Part shown: piece by piece, positions 7,399 to 14,484 of the stretch
Position numbering within the stretch: the stretch's first letter is position 1
How the letters are laid out: the number at the start of each line of letters is the position of its first letter
Source of the DNA: Thermoanaerobaculaceae bacterium
GTDB taxonomy: Bacteria; Acidobacteriota; Thermoanaerobaculia; Thermoanaerobaculales; Thermoanaerobaculaceae
DNA length: 21,914 nucleotides
Direction of reading: 5' to 3'
Assembly (NCBI GenBank): GCA_022865555.1
Contig: JALHTD010000440.1
Location: 1-21,914, forward strand
Notes under the pieces: model-generated
Told to the model about the DNA's origin: nothing
What the model saw: the letters and a program-made list of their open reading frames with translations, nothing else
Databases searched by the model: none
Made by a program: the position numbers and the translations under genes

Positions 7399-8492
7399 CG
7401 TTCCCTCCGCCGGCACCACGAGCAAACCGGGGCGTGGCGGCAGCCGCCCCGCTCGCGCCACGCCGCCATCACGACCCTGGCGACGGCGTCCTTGAACGGT
7501 CCGGGGCGTTGCAGCCGGAGCAGCAGGCCCCGGAAGTCCCCGCGGCTCGCGAGCCGGCAGAACCCGGCAAAGCCGCGCCGCCCCAGCCGCTCGTAGGCGA
7601 AGCGCAGCGCGACCGTGGCCCGCATCGGCCGCCGGATCGTTCGTTCGAAGCGCGCCTGGTCCCAGCGCCCGGCGACGCCTGCCGCCACCAGACCTGCGCT
7701 GCGCAGGGCGAGCCGGTTGCCGAGGCCGTACAGGAAGTCCTGCACACCGGCGGCCTCGCCCACGTACCAGCGCCCGTCGCTCCCCCGCAGATGGCGGGGC
7801 AGGCAGAAGTTCATGAACTGCCCGCCATCGTGCTCCCCGCGCACCGCGAACTCACCGAGCGCCTCGCGAAACCGGCGCCACGCTTGCTTCTGCGCCTCCC
7901 TCAACCGCCCGACCCTGCGAACCTGAGCGACCCCGAAGGTGGCGTGCCCGCCGATGCAGAAGAGGTACGCGTAGCCGGTCGGTGTGACCGTGGGGTCGAA
8001 GAGCACGGCCACGGTGTCTGGCAGGTCCGAGGCGAAAACCAGCTCGCGCGCCACCCCGTCCGCTTGATGCGGGCCGGTGGCGACCACCTCGGTGTCCCCG
8101 GGTGCAGCCGCACCCTCGCGCAGGACCACGCCCGCGCCTGCGGCGAGCCGCCGGAGCCATGCGTCGAGGCTCCCCTCGCCGCCTCCGCGCCGCACGAAGT
8201 ACGCGAAAGGGGTCGCGCTGCTGACCTCGTGACGGCGGCCGAGGCCGTCGAGAAACAGCGCCGTAGTCGCGGGGATCGCCGCGAAGTCAGGCGCGAGGCC
8301 CAGCTCGCGGAGCTCGTCGAGCGCGTCCAGCTCGCCCGACCCGTTCTCGAGCACCTGCCACCCGCCCGCGAAGCGGCCGCCCCCGCCGCGGTGGCGGTCC
8401 CACACCTCGACCGCAAAACCTTCCCTGGCCAGGAGCACGGCCGTGGCTAGCCCCGAGATCCCCCCGCCGGCGATGCCTATGTGTTGTGCCAC
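7395..8492 (-). CDS. geranylgeranyl-reductase-like FAD-dependent oxidoreductase
   Basis: 365 residues. Seen: N-terminal FAD-binding Rossmann motif IGIAGGGISGLATAVLLARE (5-24) with a following acidic/Arg strand end (VEVWDRHRGGGG). A mid-protein GYAYLF-GGHATFGVAQ strand and a WYVGEAAGVQDFLYGLGNRL segment resemble the GD-G-x-x-P-x-x-GEG region of geranylgeranyl-reductase/PHBH-type flavoproteins. Known family roles: saturating isoprenoid double bonds or related FAD chemistry. Genomic pairing with a squalene/phytoene synthase could instead point to an HpnE-like desaturase, but the protein is shorter than usual HpnE and has a different C-terminus. The C-terminal tail is Arg/Cys-rich (C-HAPVCSWCRRRER), which is odd. 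Start: GTG, 8490-8492, with TACAAT six bases upstream and no Shine-Dalgarno. The stop overlaps the next gene (TTGA). Confidence 0.83.
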   Translation of the reverse strand: MAQHIGIAGGGISGLATAVLLAREGFAVEVWDRHRGGGGRFAGGWQVLENGSGELDALDELRELGLAPDFAAIPATTALFLDGLGRRHEVSSATPFAYFVRRGGGEGSLDAWLRRLAAGAGVVLREGAAAPGDTEVVATGPHQADGVARELVFASDLPDTVAVLFDPTVTPTGYAYLFCIGGHATFGVAQVRRVGRLREAQKQAWRRFREALGEFAVRGEHDGGQFMNFCLPRHLRGSDGRWYVGEAAGVQDFLYGLGNRLALRSAGLVAAGVAGRWDQARFERTIRRPMRATVALRFAYERLGRRGFAGFCRLASRGDFRGLLLRLQRPGPFKDAVARVVMAAWRERGGCRHAPVCSWCRRRER

Positions 8493-8498
8493 GCCAAG

Positions 8499-8504
8499 AT
8501 TGTA
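8499..8504 (-). promoter_or_regulatory. candidate -10 element for a leaderless flavoprotein mRNA
   Basis: TACAAT (5 of 6 to consensus) ends six bases before the GTG. The upstream side is a G-rich run (minus strand, about 8505-8520) with no clear -35. It would drive the flavoprotein-prenyltransferase pair. Confidence 0.45.
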
Positions 8505-8568
8505 GCCCGCCCCCCCACCGGCCTGACCGGCAGCCGGCCGGCGCAGAGACCGGAAAAAAGGTTAGCTG

Positions 8569-8628
8569 TTCCCTTGTCCCTTTCCCCGTTCTCTCTTCCG
8601 TTCTCCCCGTTCGCTCCTCACTTCTCCA
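8569..8628 (+). repeat. polypyrimidine tract with three CCGTTC copies
   Basis: About 60 bases almost free of purines on the plus strand, with CCGTTC at 8586-8591, 8598-8603 and 8607-8612. It lies in the 198-bp divergent gap between the flavoprotein and the radical SAM gene, upstream of the latter's candidate -10. Function unknown; it may be simple sequence drift or a protein-binding site. Confidence 0.4.
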
Positions 8629-8667
8629 TGAGCGGCAACCCGGGAAGTGTCTGCGCGAGCCGTCGGT

Positions 8668-8673
8668 TAGAAT
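8668..8673 (+). promoter_or_regulatory. candidate -10 element for the radical SAM gene
   Basis: TAGAAT, 17 bases before the ATG. The short leader holds GGGGAGAGG, a good Shine-Dalgarno. The -35 is not recognisable. Confidence 0.38.
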
Positions 8674-8690
8674 CCACGGGGAGAGGTTCG

Positions 8691-11270
8691 ATGCAGCCTC
8701 AGGAGATCCGGGCAGCGCTCGAACGCATCCTGCCCGGCGTGCAAAAACCGGGACGCTACCTCGGCCTCGAGCGCAACCGCGTGCTCAAGGACTGGGGCTC
8801 GGCGGCCGTCCGGCTGCTCCTCGCGTTCCCCGACGAGTACGGGATCGGGATGTCGCACCAGGGGACGCGCATCCTCTACCACATCGCCAACTCCCGGCTC
8901 GACGCGCTCGCCGAGCGCGCCTTCGCGCCCTGGCCGGACATGGCGGCCGCGATGAGGCAGGCCGGCATCCCCCTCTACGGGCTCGAGTCCTACCACCCGG
9001 CGCGCGAGTTCGACATCCTCGGGATCACGCTGCAGACCGAGCTCAACTACGTGAACGTGCCGTACCTGCTGGACCTCGCGGGCATCCCGCGCTTCGCGCG
9101 TGACCGCGGCGAGGGCCACCCGCTGGTCGTCGGAGGCGGCCCGTGCATGGCCAACCCCGAGCCGGTGGCCGACTTCTTCGACGCGTTCGCAATCGGCGAC
9201 GGCGAGGTGCTGCTGCGTGCGCTCCTGGACGCGGTCAAGGGAGCCAACGCCGAGCGGCTCCCGCGCAGCGAGACACTGCGGGCGATCGCGCGCCTCCCCG
9301 GCATGTACGTACCCCGACTCTACGGCTGGACCCCAGCCGCGAGCCCAGCGCATGGGGGCAGCTTCGAAGTGCTGGACGATGCGGCCGCGTTCCCGGTGGC
9401 TCGGGTGTTCGCCGAGAAGCTCGACCCGGCCGACGTGCCGGCCGACCCGCTGGTGCCCGTGGTCGAGGTTGTGCAGGACCGCCTCGGCATGGAAGTTGTG
9501 CGCGGCTGCACCCAGGGGTGCCGGTTCTGCCAGGCAGGCTACTGGTACCGGCCGGTGCGCGAGCACGATCCTGAGACAGTTCTCAAAACCATGGAGGCGC
9601 ACGTCGACGCCACCGGCTACGAGGAGGTCGGGTTGCTGTCGCTCTCCACGGCCGACTACTCCCAGATCGAGTCGCTGGCGTTTCACCTGGCCGAACGGCT
9701 CGCCCCGCGCCGTGTGGGCGTCTCGCTCCCCTCGCTGCGTGCCGAGTCGTTCTCGGTGGCGGTGGCCGATGCGGTCTCCCGCGTGCGCAAGTCGGGGTTC
9801 ACCTTCGCCCCGGAGACCGGCTCCGACCGCCTGCGGCGGGTGATCAACAAGACGTTCACCAACGCCGACATGATCGCCGCCGCCGAGGTGGCGTTCTCGC
9901 GCGGGTGGAACCTCATCAAGGTGTACGCGATGATCGGCCTTCCCACCGAGACCGACGACGACCTGGAAGAGCTGGCGAGGCTCGCCGAGGGGATCCTGGA
10001 GGCGGCCCGCAGGGTGGGCAACCGAAAGGCCGCGGTCAAGGTCTCGGTGGGGCCGTTCGTGCCCAAGGCCTGGACCCCGTTCCAGTGGGAGCCGTTCGTG
10101 CCTGCCCACGAGCTGTCCCGCCGCATCGGCCTGCTTCGCAATCGGTTCAAGCGCATTCGACCTACTGCAAGCAGGGCCAAGCTCACCTGGAACGAGCCCG
10201 AGGAGTCGCAGCTCGAAGCGCTGCTCTCGCGCGGTGACCGTCGCCTCGGCGCGGTGATCGCGCGCGCCCACGACCTCGGCGCGGTGTTCGACGGATGGAG
10301 CGAGTGGGCAAGGCTCGACGCCTGGCGGCAGGCGATCCAGGAGGCCGGCATCGACCTGGAGGCCGAGCTGGGGCCGCGCGAGCTCACCGCCACGTTGCCC
10401 TGGGACGTGCTCGACGCCGGCGTGCGCAAGGGGTACCTCAAGGCCGAGCGGCGCCGGGGCTTCATGGAGGCCGAGACCCCCGACTGCCGGTGGGGGGACT
10501 GCATGCGGTGCGGCATTCCCGGTGACGGGCTCGACACCAAGTTGGCGCTCCCCACCTTGCCTGCCGTTGGCGAGGAGGCCCCGGCGCTGGCGCGGGCGAG
10601 GAATGCGGCGTACAAGCTGCGGCCGCTCCCGCGGGTGCTTCCCAGGGGCGAGCCGCTCGCCCAGCCCGAGCGCTTCGCCCGCTATCGCTTCACCTTCCAG
10701 AAGCTCGGCGACGCGCGTTGGCTCTCGCACCGCAACGTCATGGACCTGCTGGCGCGTGCGCTGCGGGCCGCCGCCGTGCCGGTGCGCTACACGGAGGGGT
10801 ACAACCCGCACGTCCGGCTTTCGATGGGGCCGGCGCTCTCTCTCGGGTACGAGGCACGGGCCGAACTGTTCGACGTCGAGTGCCACGCACAGCTCGAAGT
10901 GGGCATGCTCTCGCGCGCCAACCGCGTGCTGCCCGAGGGTCTGCAGCTCACCGCGTGCGAGGCGCTCCCCGCGGGCGCCCCGTCCCTCGGCAAGTCCGTT
11001 TCGGCCTGCCGCTACCGGTTGCGCCTCACGCCGGAGATGCCTGGGTGGCCCGACTCACCAGCCGGGCTCGGCAACCTCGCCGCGGGAGTCCGCGACTGGA
11101 GAGTGGATGGGGACGAGCTCGAGGTCACCCTCGACGCCCGCCAGACCGGTGGGCACGCCGTCAGCGTCAAGGATCTGCTGGCCGCCCTCGGTGCGCCCGA
11201 CGAGGCGAGGCCGCTCGTCCGCGTTCTCCGGGAGGCCATGATCCTCGCCCCCCACACCGCCGTCGCCTAG
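8691..11270 (+). CDS. fused radical SAM protein (TIGR03960 type) with C-terminal TIGR03936/DUF2344 domain
   Basis: 859 residues. The N-terminal 240 residues are cobalamin-binding-like (PDEYGIGMSHQGTRILYHIAN, VVGGGPCMANPEPVADFFDA regions). The radical SAM core has C273-x3-C277-x2-C280 in RGCTQGCRFCQAG, which binds a [4Fe-4S] cluster, followed by PETGSDRLRRVINK and YAMIGLPTET-DD. A further C-x2-C (DCMRCGIPG) near residue 605 is likely part of the family's linker. From about residue 663 comes RYRFTFQKLGDARWLSHRNVMDLL and YTEGYNPHVRLSMGPALSLG, the DUF2344 domain, often encoded separately. The physiological reaction is unknown as far as I recall; in other genomes it sits next to RNase G and ribosome genes, but not here. 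Start ATG chosen for its Shine-Dalgarno GGGGAGAGG. Its stop TAG lies within a CTAG shared with the convergent lipoprotein stop. Confidence 0.92.
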   Translation: MQPQEIRAALERILPGVQKPGRYLGLERNRVLKDWGSAAVRLLLAFPDEYGIGMSHQGTRILYHIANSRLDALAERAFAPWPDMAAAMRQAGIPLYGLESYHPAREFDILGITLQTELNYVNVPYLLDLAGIPRFARDRGEGHPLVVGGGPCMANPEPVADFFDAFAIGDGEVLLRALLDAVKGANAERLPRSETLRAIARLPGMYVPRLYGWTPAASPAHGGSFEVLDDAAAFPVARVFAEKLDPADVPADPLVPVVEVVQDRLGMEVVRGCTQGCRFCQAGYWYRPVREHDPETVLKTMEAHVDATGYEEVGLLSLSTADYSQIESLAFHLAERLAPRRVGVSLPSLRAESFSVAVADAVSRVRKSGFTFAPETGSDRLRRVINKTFTNADMIAAAEVAFSRGWNLIKVYAMIGLPTETDDDLEELARLAEGILEAARRVGNRKAAVKVSVGPFVPKAWTPFQWEPFVPAHELSRRIGLLRNRFKRIRPTASRAKLTWNEPEESQLEALLSRGDRRLGAVIARAHDLGAVFDGWSEWARLDAWRQAIQEAGIDLEAELGPRELTATLPWDVLDAGVRKGYLKAERRRGFMEAETPDCRWGDCMRCGIPGDGLDTKLALPTLPAVGEEAPALARARNAAYKLRPLPRVLPRGEPLAQPERFARYRFTFQKLGDARWLSHRNVMDLLARALRAAAVPVRYTEGYNPHVRLSMGPALSLGYEARAELFDVECHAQLEVGMLSRANRVLPEGLQLTACEALPAGAPSLGKSVSACRYRLRLTPEMPGWPDSPAGLGNLAAGVRDWRVDGDELEVTLDARQTGGHAVSVKDLLAALGAPDEARPLVRVLREAMILAPHTAVA

Positions 11271-11584
11271 CGGGGTGAGCAGCCTTCGATGCGCCAGTAG
11301 TACTCCTCGCCGCTGCGCAGCTCGAGGTAACGGCGCTCCACCAGACGGCCCACCTGGTCCTTGGCCTCGATCACGTGGCGGCCCGAACCGACGTTGTCCA
11401 CGGTCCGGTTCGAGTCCCGGGCGACCGTGAAAGCCTCCCAACCGTCGACGAACACCGTCACGTCGCAGGCACTCTGGTTCACGACCACGATGTTGGACTC
11501 ACGCTCGAGCAGCCGGTCGCGGCAACCCCCGCCCGCCACCAGCAGCGGCAGAAGCAGCACGGCGGGCGAGACGCTAGACCTCAT
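11267..11584 (-). CDS. small putative lipoprotein or exported protein, unknown function
   Basis: 105 residues from ATG 11582-11584. It has a hydrophobic signal region (MRSSVSPAVLLLPLLVAGGG) ending in C21. The residues before the Cys are Gly-Gly-Gly rather than the L-A-G type, so lipidation is plausible but not canonical. The mature part has NQSACDVTVFVDG, GSGRHVIEAKD and LRSGEEYYWRIEG, a short beta-rich pattern like a PEGA-type carbohydrate-binding repeat. C40 and C102 could form a disulfide. Start choice: the frame is open to 11659, but this ATG begins a good signal sequence and lies six bases after a well-formed -10. Its TAG stop shares CTAG with the radical SAM stop on the other strand. 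Divergent from the diguanylate cyclase gene. Confidence 0.75.
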   Translation of the reverse strand: MRSSVSPAVLLLPLLVAGGGCRDRLLERESNIVVVNQSACDVTVFVDGWEAFTVARDSNRTVDNVGSGRHVIEAKDQVGRLVERRYLELRSGEEYYWRIEGCSPR

Positions 11585-11590
11585 GCCACC

Positions 11591-11619
11591 AATGTAGGAC
11601 GTGCTCGGAGAATCTGCAA
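11591..11619 (-). promoter_or_regulatory. sigma70-type promoter for a leaderless lipoprotein mRNA
   Basis: TTGCAG (11614-11619), 17-bp spacer, TACATT (11591-11596), then six bases to the ATG. This is the best-formed promoter in the window, and its position predicts transcription starting at the ATG itself. Confidence 0.6.
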
Positions 11620-11712
11620 CAGGCCATGCCCTGTCAATGAGCGTCCTGAGAACATCCACGTAGCATCGGCCGGTCCTGGGTCGCTTTCCCGTTCGGGGCT
11701 GCTCCGCGCCAC

Positions 11713-11741
11713 TTGATCATGGGACCGCGTGGCCCTATTCT
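11713..11741 (+). promoter_or_regulatory. sigma70-type promoter for the diguanylate cyclase
   Basis: TTGATC (11713-11718), 17-bp spacer, TATTCT (11736-11741), then eight bases to ATG 11750. No Shine-Dalgarno precedes any of the possible starts, so a leaderless mRNA starting at 11750 is the simplest reading. Confidence 0.5.
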
Positions 11742-11749
11742 CGCCTCTG

Positions 11750-13444
11750 ATGGACCGAAAACCTCCCATGGTGCCGTTCGGCTTCCACAGCATCAAGAGC
11801 AAGATCACGATGTTCGCGCTGCTCGCGACGCTGATCCCTTCGCTCGCCATCGGGTGGCGCTCGTACGTCCAGAACAGACGATTCCTGAGCCAGAAGATCA
11901 CCCAGGAACTCCAGAACGTGACCTCGCAGGCCTCACGCGAGATCGGCCTTTGGCTCAAGGAGCGCCTGCTCGATCTCAAGGTGTTCTCGAGTTCGTACGT
12001 CGTCACGGAGAACCTCGCCAAGCTGCAGGGCGCCGGCGCCGGGCAACTCGAGCAGGAGCCGGCGTTGCGCGGGCTCCGGGACTACCTGGGTTCGGTGCGG
12101 GCCAAGTTCACCGACTACGAGGAGCTCACGATCGTCGCTCCCGACGGCAAGGTCGTGGCCAGCAGCGCCGAGCAGCCTGGTGCGGTCACCATGCCGGACG
12201 GCTGGCTCGAGCGGGCAAGGGCAGGCGACGCGGTCCTCGGGAGCCCGCACTGGGACGAGGGGCTGCGCGCGGGGGTCATAACGGTGTCGCAACCGATCCT
12301 CGGCGCCGACGAGCGCTTCCTGGGAGTGCTGGCGGCCAAGCTCAACTTCCGTGGAATCGTCGAGAGCCTGAGCGGTGACTCCCCGAGCGGCATCAGTGGC
12401 TTCTACCTGGTCACCCGTAGCGGGGACGTCGTCGCCGGCACTCAGCCCCTCACCGCGGGGTCTGCAAGGACCGCTCTGGCCGCCGGAGTGGCCTCCCGCC
12501 TCTTCGCTCAAGAGGGCGTTGCGCTGGACTCCTCGAGCCCCGGCGGAGTCGAGGTGGTCGGGACGCTCAGGAAGGTGCCGAGCCTGAGCCTGGGTGTGGT
12601 CGCCGAGAAGGAGCGCCGCACGGCGTACGCGGAGATCTACCGGCTTCGCAGAACGACGATCTGGCTGGTCGGCGGCCTGCTCCTCGGAATCGGCGTGGTC
12701 GCGTACCTCCTCGGCTTGACGATCGTGCGCCCGCTCGACAGCCTCATCTCCGGGGCGGCCAAGGTGGCCACGGGCGACCTGGCCGTCGCCCTCCCGCTTT
12801 CGAGCCGCGGCGAGCTGGGCTACATGACCGAGGTGTTCAACCACATGGTCGAGCAACTGCGCCTCGGCCGGAAGGAGCTGGACGAGGCCAATCAGACGCT
12901 GCGGCAGAGGAACCAGGAGCTGCAGGAGCTCTCGGTGACCGACAGCCTGACGGGCCTCTTCAACCGCAAGCACATGTGGGAGACGCTGGCCCGGGAGCTC
13001 GAGACCTACAAGCGCCACCGACGTCCGCTCTCGGCGCTGATGATCGACATCGATCACTTCAAGCGCTACAACGACACCCAGGGGCATCTGGCCGGCGACG
13101 AGGCGCTGAGGCGGTTGGGCGAGATCCTCCGCTCCTCCTTGCGGGTCTCGGACTATGCGGCCCGATACGGCGGCGAAGAGTTCCTCGTCGTCCTGCCGGA
13201 CACCGACTCGGCGACGGGGGCACAGGTTGCGGAGCGGCTCCGCGAGCTGGTGGCCGGTGAGAAGTTCGGGGGTGGGCCGGGCTCCCCCAAAATCACGATC
13301 AGCATCGGCGTGGCCTCGACCTCCGAGCACGAGGAGGAACCCGAGACGCTGGTCAGGAACGCCGACACGGCCCTCTACCGCGCCAAGAAGGCCGGCCGCA
13401 ACCGCGCGTTCGTCTTCGAAGGTGGGAGCGGGCGGCCGAGCTGA
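11750..13444 (+). CDS. membrane diguanylate cyclase: dCache-like sensor, HAMP, GGDEF
   Basis: 564 residues. Topology: short N-terminus, TM1 about 20-37 (MFALLATLIPSLAIGW), a periplasmic sensor of about 255 residues of dCache type, TM2 near 303-325 (TIWLVGGLLLGIGVVAYLLG), a HAMP domain (IVRPLDSLISGAAKVATGDL), a short coiled coil (NQTLRQRNQELQELSVTD) and the GGDEF domain. Seen in the GGDEF domain: DSLTGLFNRK, IDIDHFKRYND, the active-site GGEEF, and an RVSD inhibitory site (RxxD) five residues before it. It should make cyclic di-GMP from two GTP and be product-inhibited. Start choice: ATG 11750; GTG 11729 and ATG 11768 are also open but have no better support. Its stop lies in a dyad shared with the convergent lipoprotein gene. 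Ligand unknown. Confidence 0.93.
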   Translation: MDRKPPMVPFGFHSIKSKITMFALLATLIPSLAIGWRSYVQNRRFLSQKITQELQNVTSQASREIGLWLKERLLDLKVFSSSYVVTENLAKLQGAGAGQLEQEPALRGLRDYLGSVRAKFTDYEELTIVAPDGKVVASSAEQPGAVTMPDGWLERARAGDAVLGSPHWDEGLRAGVITVSQPILGADERFLGVLAAKLNFRGIVESLSGDSPSGISGFYLVTRSGDVVAGTQPLTAGSARTALAAGVASRLFAQEGVALDSSSPGGVEVVGTLRKVPSLSLGVVAEKERRTAYAEIYRLRRTTIWLVGGLLLGIGVVAYLLGLTIVRPLDSLISGAAKVATGDLAVALPLSSRGELGYMTEVFNHMVEQLRLGRKELDEANQTLRQRNQELQELSVTDSLTGLFNRKHMWETLARELETYKRHRRPLSALMIDIDHFKRYNDTQGHLAGDEALRRLGEILRSSLRVSDYAARYGGEEFLVVLPDTDSATGAQVAERLRELVAGEKFGGGPGSPKITISIGVASTSEHEEEPETLVRNADTALYRAKKAGRNRAFVFEGGSGRPS

Positions 13445-13465
13445 CTCCCGCCCGGGAACGTCAGC
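13440..13465 (+). terminator. dyad spanning both stop codons of convergent genes
   Basis: GCTGAC/GTCAGC outer arms (13440-13445, 13460-13465) enclose TCCCG/CGGGA inner arms (13446-13450, 13453-13457) with a 2-base bulge. The stem includes the TGA of the cyclase and the TGA of the SH3 lipoprotein. No T-run follows on either strand, so intrinsic termination is not certain; an mRNA 3'-end stabilising hairpin is as likely. Confidence 0.4.
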
Positions 13466-14300
13466 GGGCGGATACGAGCGTCTCGAACACCCAGCCTGTC
13501 GCGCCCCTCTCGTCCCTCACCCGCACCCACTGGTCCTTCCGAGAGTAGCCGAGGGCCTTGGTTACCTTGGGCAGCGTGACGACGACCTTGAACTCGAGAC
13601 CGGGACCTTCACGGAGGTTGCTGTCCTTCGTCAACTCGAGCGGCAGGGGTTTGTCGAACGGCGACTCCCCAGGCACAGGGGTGAGGGCGAGCTTCTCCCG
13701 AACCGCCGGGCGCACCTCGCCGGTTCGCAGGAGGCTCTTGGCCTGGTTGGCCAGGTAGAGCGCCCCGCCGTAGTTTTCCTTCTTGAACTCTTCAGCGCTC
13801 ATCTTGAGGAGCTGCTGGGCCTGAGAGAGCCCGCGATCTCCCCGGCTCCCCGTGGCCGGCGCCTCGATGGCCTTGAGCGCGATCTCGGCCTCCGCCATGT
13901 TGGAGGCCGCCTCCGCCCTGCTCTCGAGGCTCCGGAGCTTCGACTTGGCCCGCACCACCTCCTGGACGGCCTCGTCCAGCTTCGCCTCCAAAGCGCTCTC
14001 GCGCTCGTGGAGCTCCCTGAGTGTGGTTTCCTTCTCCAGCGCCTGGAGCTTGAGCCCGGTGACCTGGTCCTCGAGGGCACGCTTCTCGGCCTCGAGGCTC
14101 GTCACGCTTTCCTCGAGCCTCTTCTGCTGAGCGACGAGCTCCTCGCACGGGTCGGGTTTGACCGCGAGCTCCGGCACGGGTGTGGGCGGAGCCGGCTTCG
14201 GTGGCGCCTTGGTGAGGCAGGAGGCGGCAAGGCCCACAGCGAGGGAGAGGATCAGCGCCAGGATCGGGGCGGGCCTGGGCGTGGTGGTCGATCGGGTCAT
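13461..14300 (-). CDS. lipoprotein with coiled coil and C-terminal SH3b domain
   Basis: 279 residues from ATG 14298-14300, with AAAGGAGCGCG as Shine-Dalgarno. A signal peptide (TRSTTTPRP n-region, hydrophobic 11-24) ends in LAASC, a lipobox-like site with Cys28. A Pro-rich linker (about 33-45) leads to a long heptad-rich coiled coil (about 52-118: CEELVAQQKRLEESVTSLEA and on). A helical segment with SAEEFKKENYGGALYLANQA follows, and then an SH3b-type domain (about 222-279: SNLREGPGLEFKVV, RKDQWVRVRDERGATGWVFE). The first part recalls DUF4398-type envelope lipoproteins. Likely periplasmic-face envelope protein that could bind peptidoglycan through SH3b. No enzyme motif. A longer frame to 14342 has no better start. 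Divergent from the YCII gene across 184 bp. Confidence 0.88.
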   Translation of the reverse strand: MTRSTTTPRPAPILALILSLAVGLAASCLTKAPPKPAPPTPVPELAVKPDPCEELVAQQKRLEESVTSLEAEKRALEDQVTGLKLQALEKETTLRELHERESALEAKLDEAVQEVVRAKSKLRSLESRAEAASNMAEAEIALKAIEAPATGSRGDRGLSQAQQLLKMSAEEFKKENYGGALYLANQAKSLLRTGEVRPAVREKLALTPVPGESPFDKPLPLELTKDSNLREGPGLEFKVVVTLPKVTKALGYSRKDQWVRVRDERGATGWVFETLVSAR

Positions 14301-14430
14301 CGCGCTCCTTTGCGATCGGACGGCGGACAGACAGTCGCTCAAGAAAGAAACTAGCAGAACTCAAGATGCGGGGAAAGGGAAAGCCGCCGCTTCTGTGCTT
14401 GGGGTCACTTGCGGCGCCCTTCACCCCTCT

Positions 14431-14460
14431 TTGCCCGAGCCGTGGAGGCCGTCCTAGAAT
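14431..14460 (+). promoter_or_regulatory. promoter for the tandem YCII gene
   Basis: TTGCCC (14431-14436), 18-bp spacer, TAGAAT (14455-14460). The ATG at 14485 is 24 bases on, so the mRNA should have a short leader. Confidence 0.5.
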
Positions 14461-14484
14461 GTCGCGGCGAAAGGTCAGGTCCGA

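Noticed and set aside
7399..7461. Longer N-terminus for the prenyltransferase
   Set aside because: It would overlap the flavoprotein by 67 bp and lacks a family-like sequence; the TTG at 7398 has a better Shine-Dalgarno and the expected length.
7395..8492. Calling the flavoprotein HpnE
   Set aside because: Length and C-terminal half look more like the geranylgeranyl-reductase group; the gene symbol was withheld.
8667..10886. 739-codon open frame on the minus strand across the radical SAM gene
   Set aside because: Antisense shadow in a GC-rich gene; its sequence is low-complexity Arg/Gly/His-rich with no family motif, while the plus-strand frame has full radical SAM motifs.
11933..13330. 465-codon minus-strand frame across the diguanylate cyclase
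   Set aside because: Antisense shadow of a clear dCache/HAMP/GGDEF gene.
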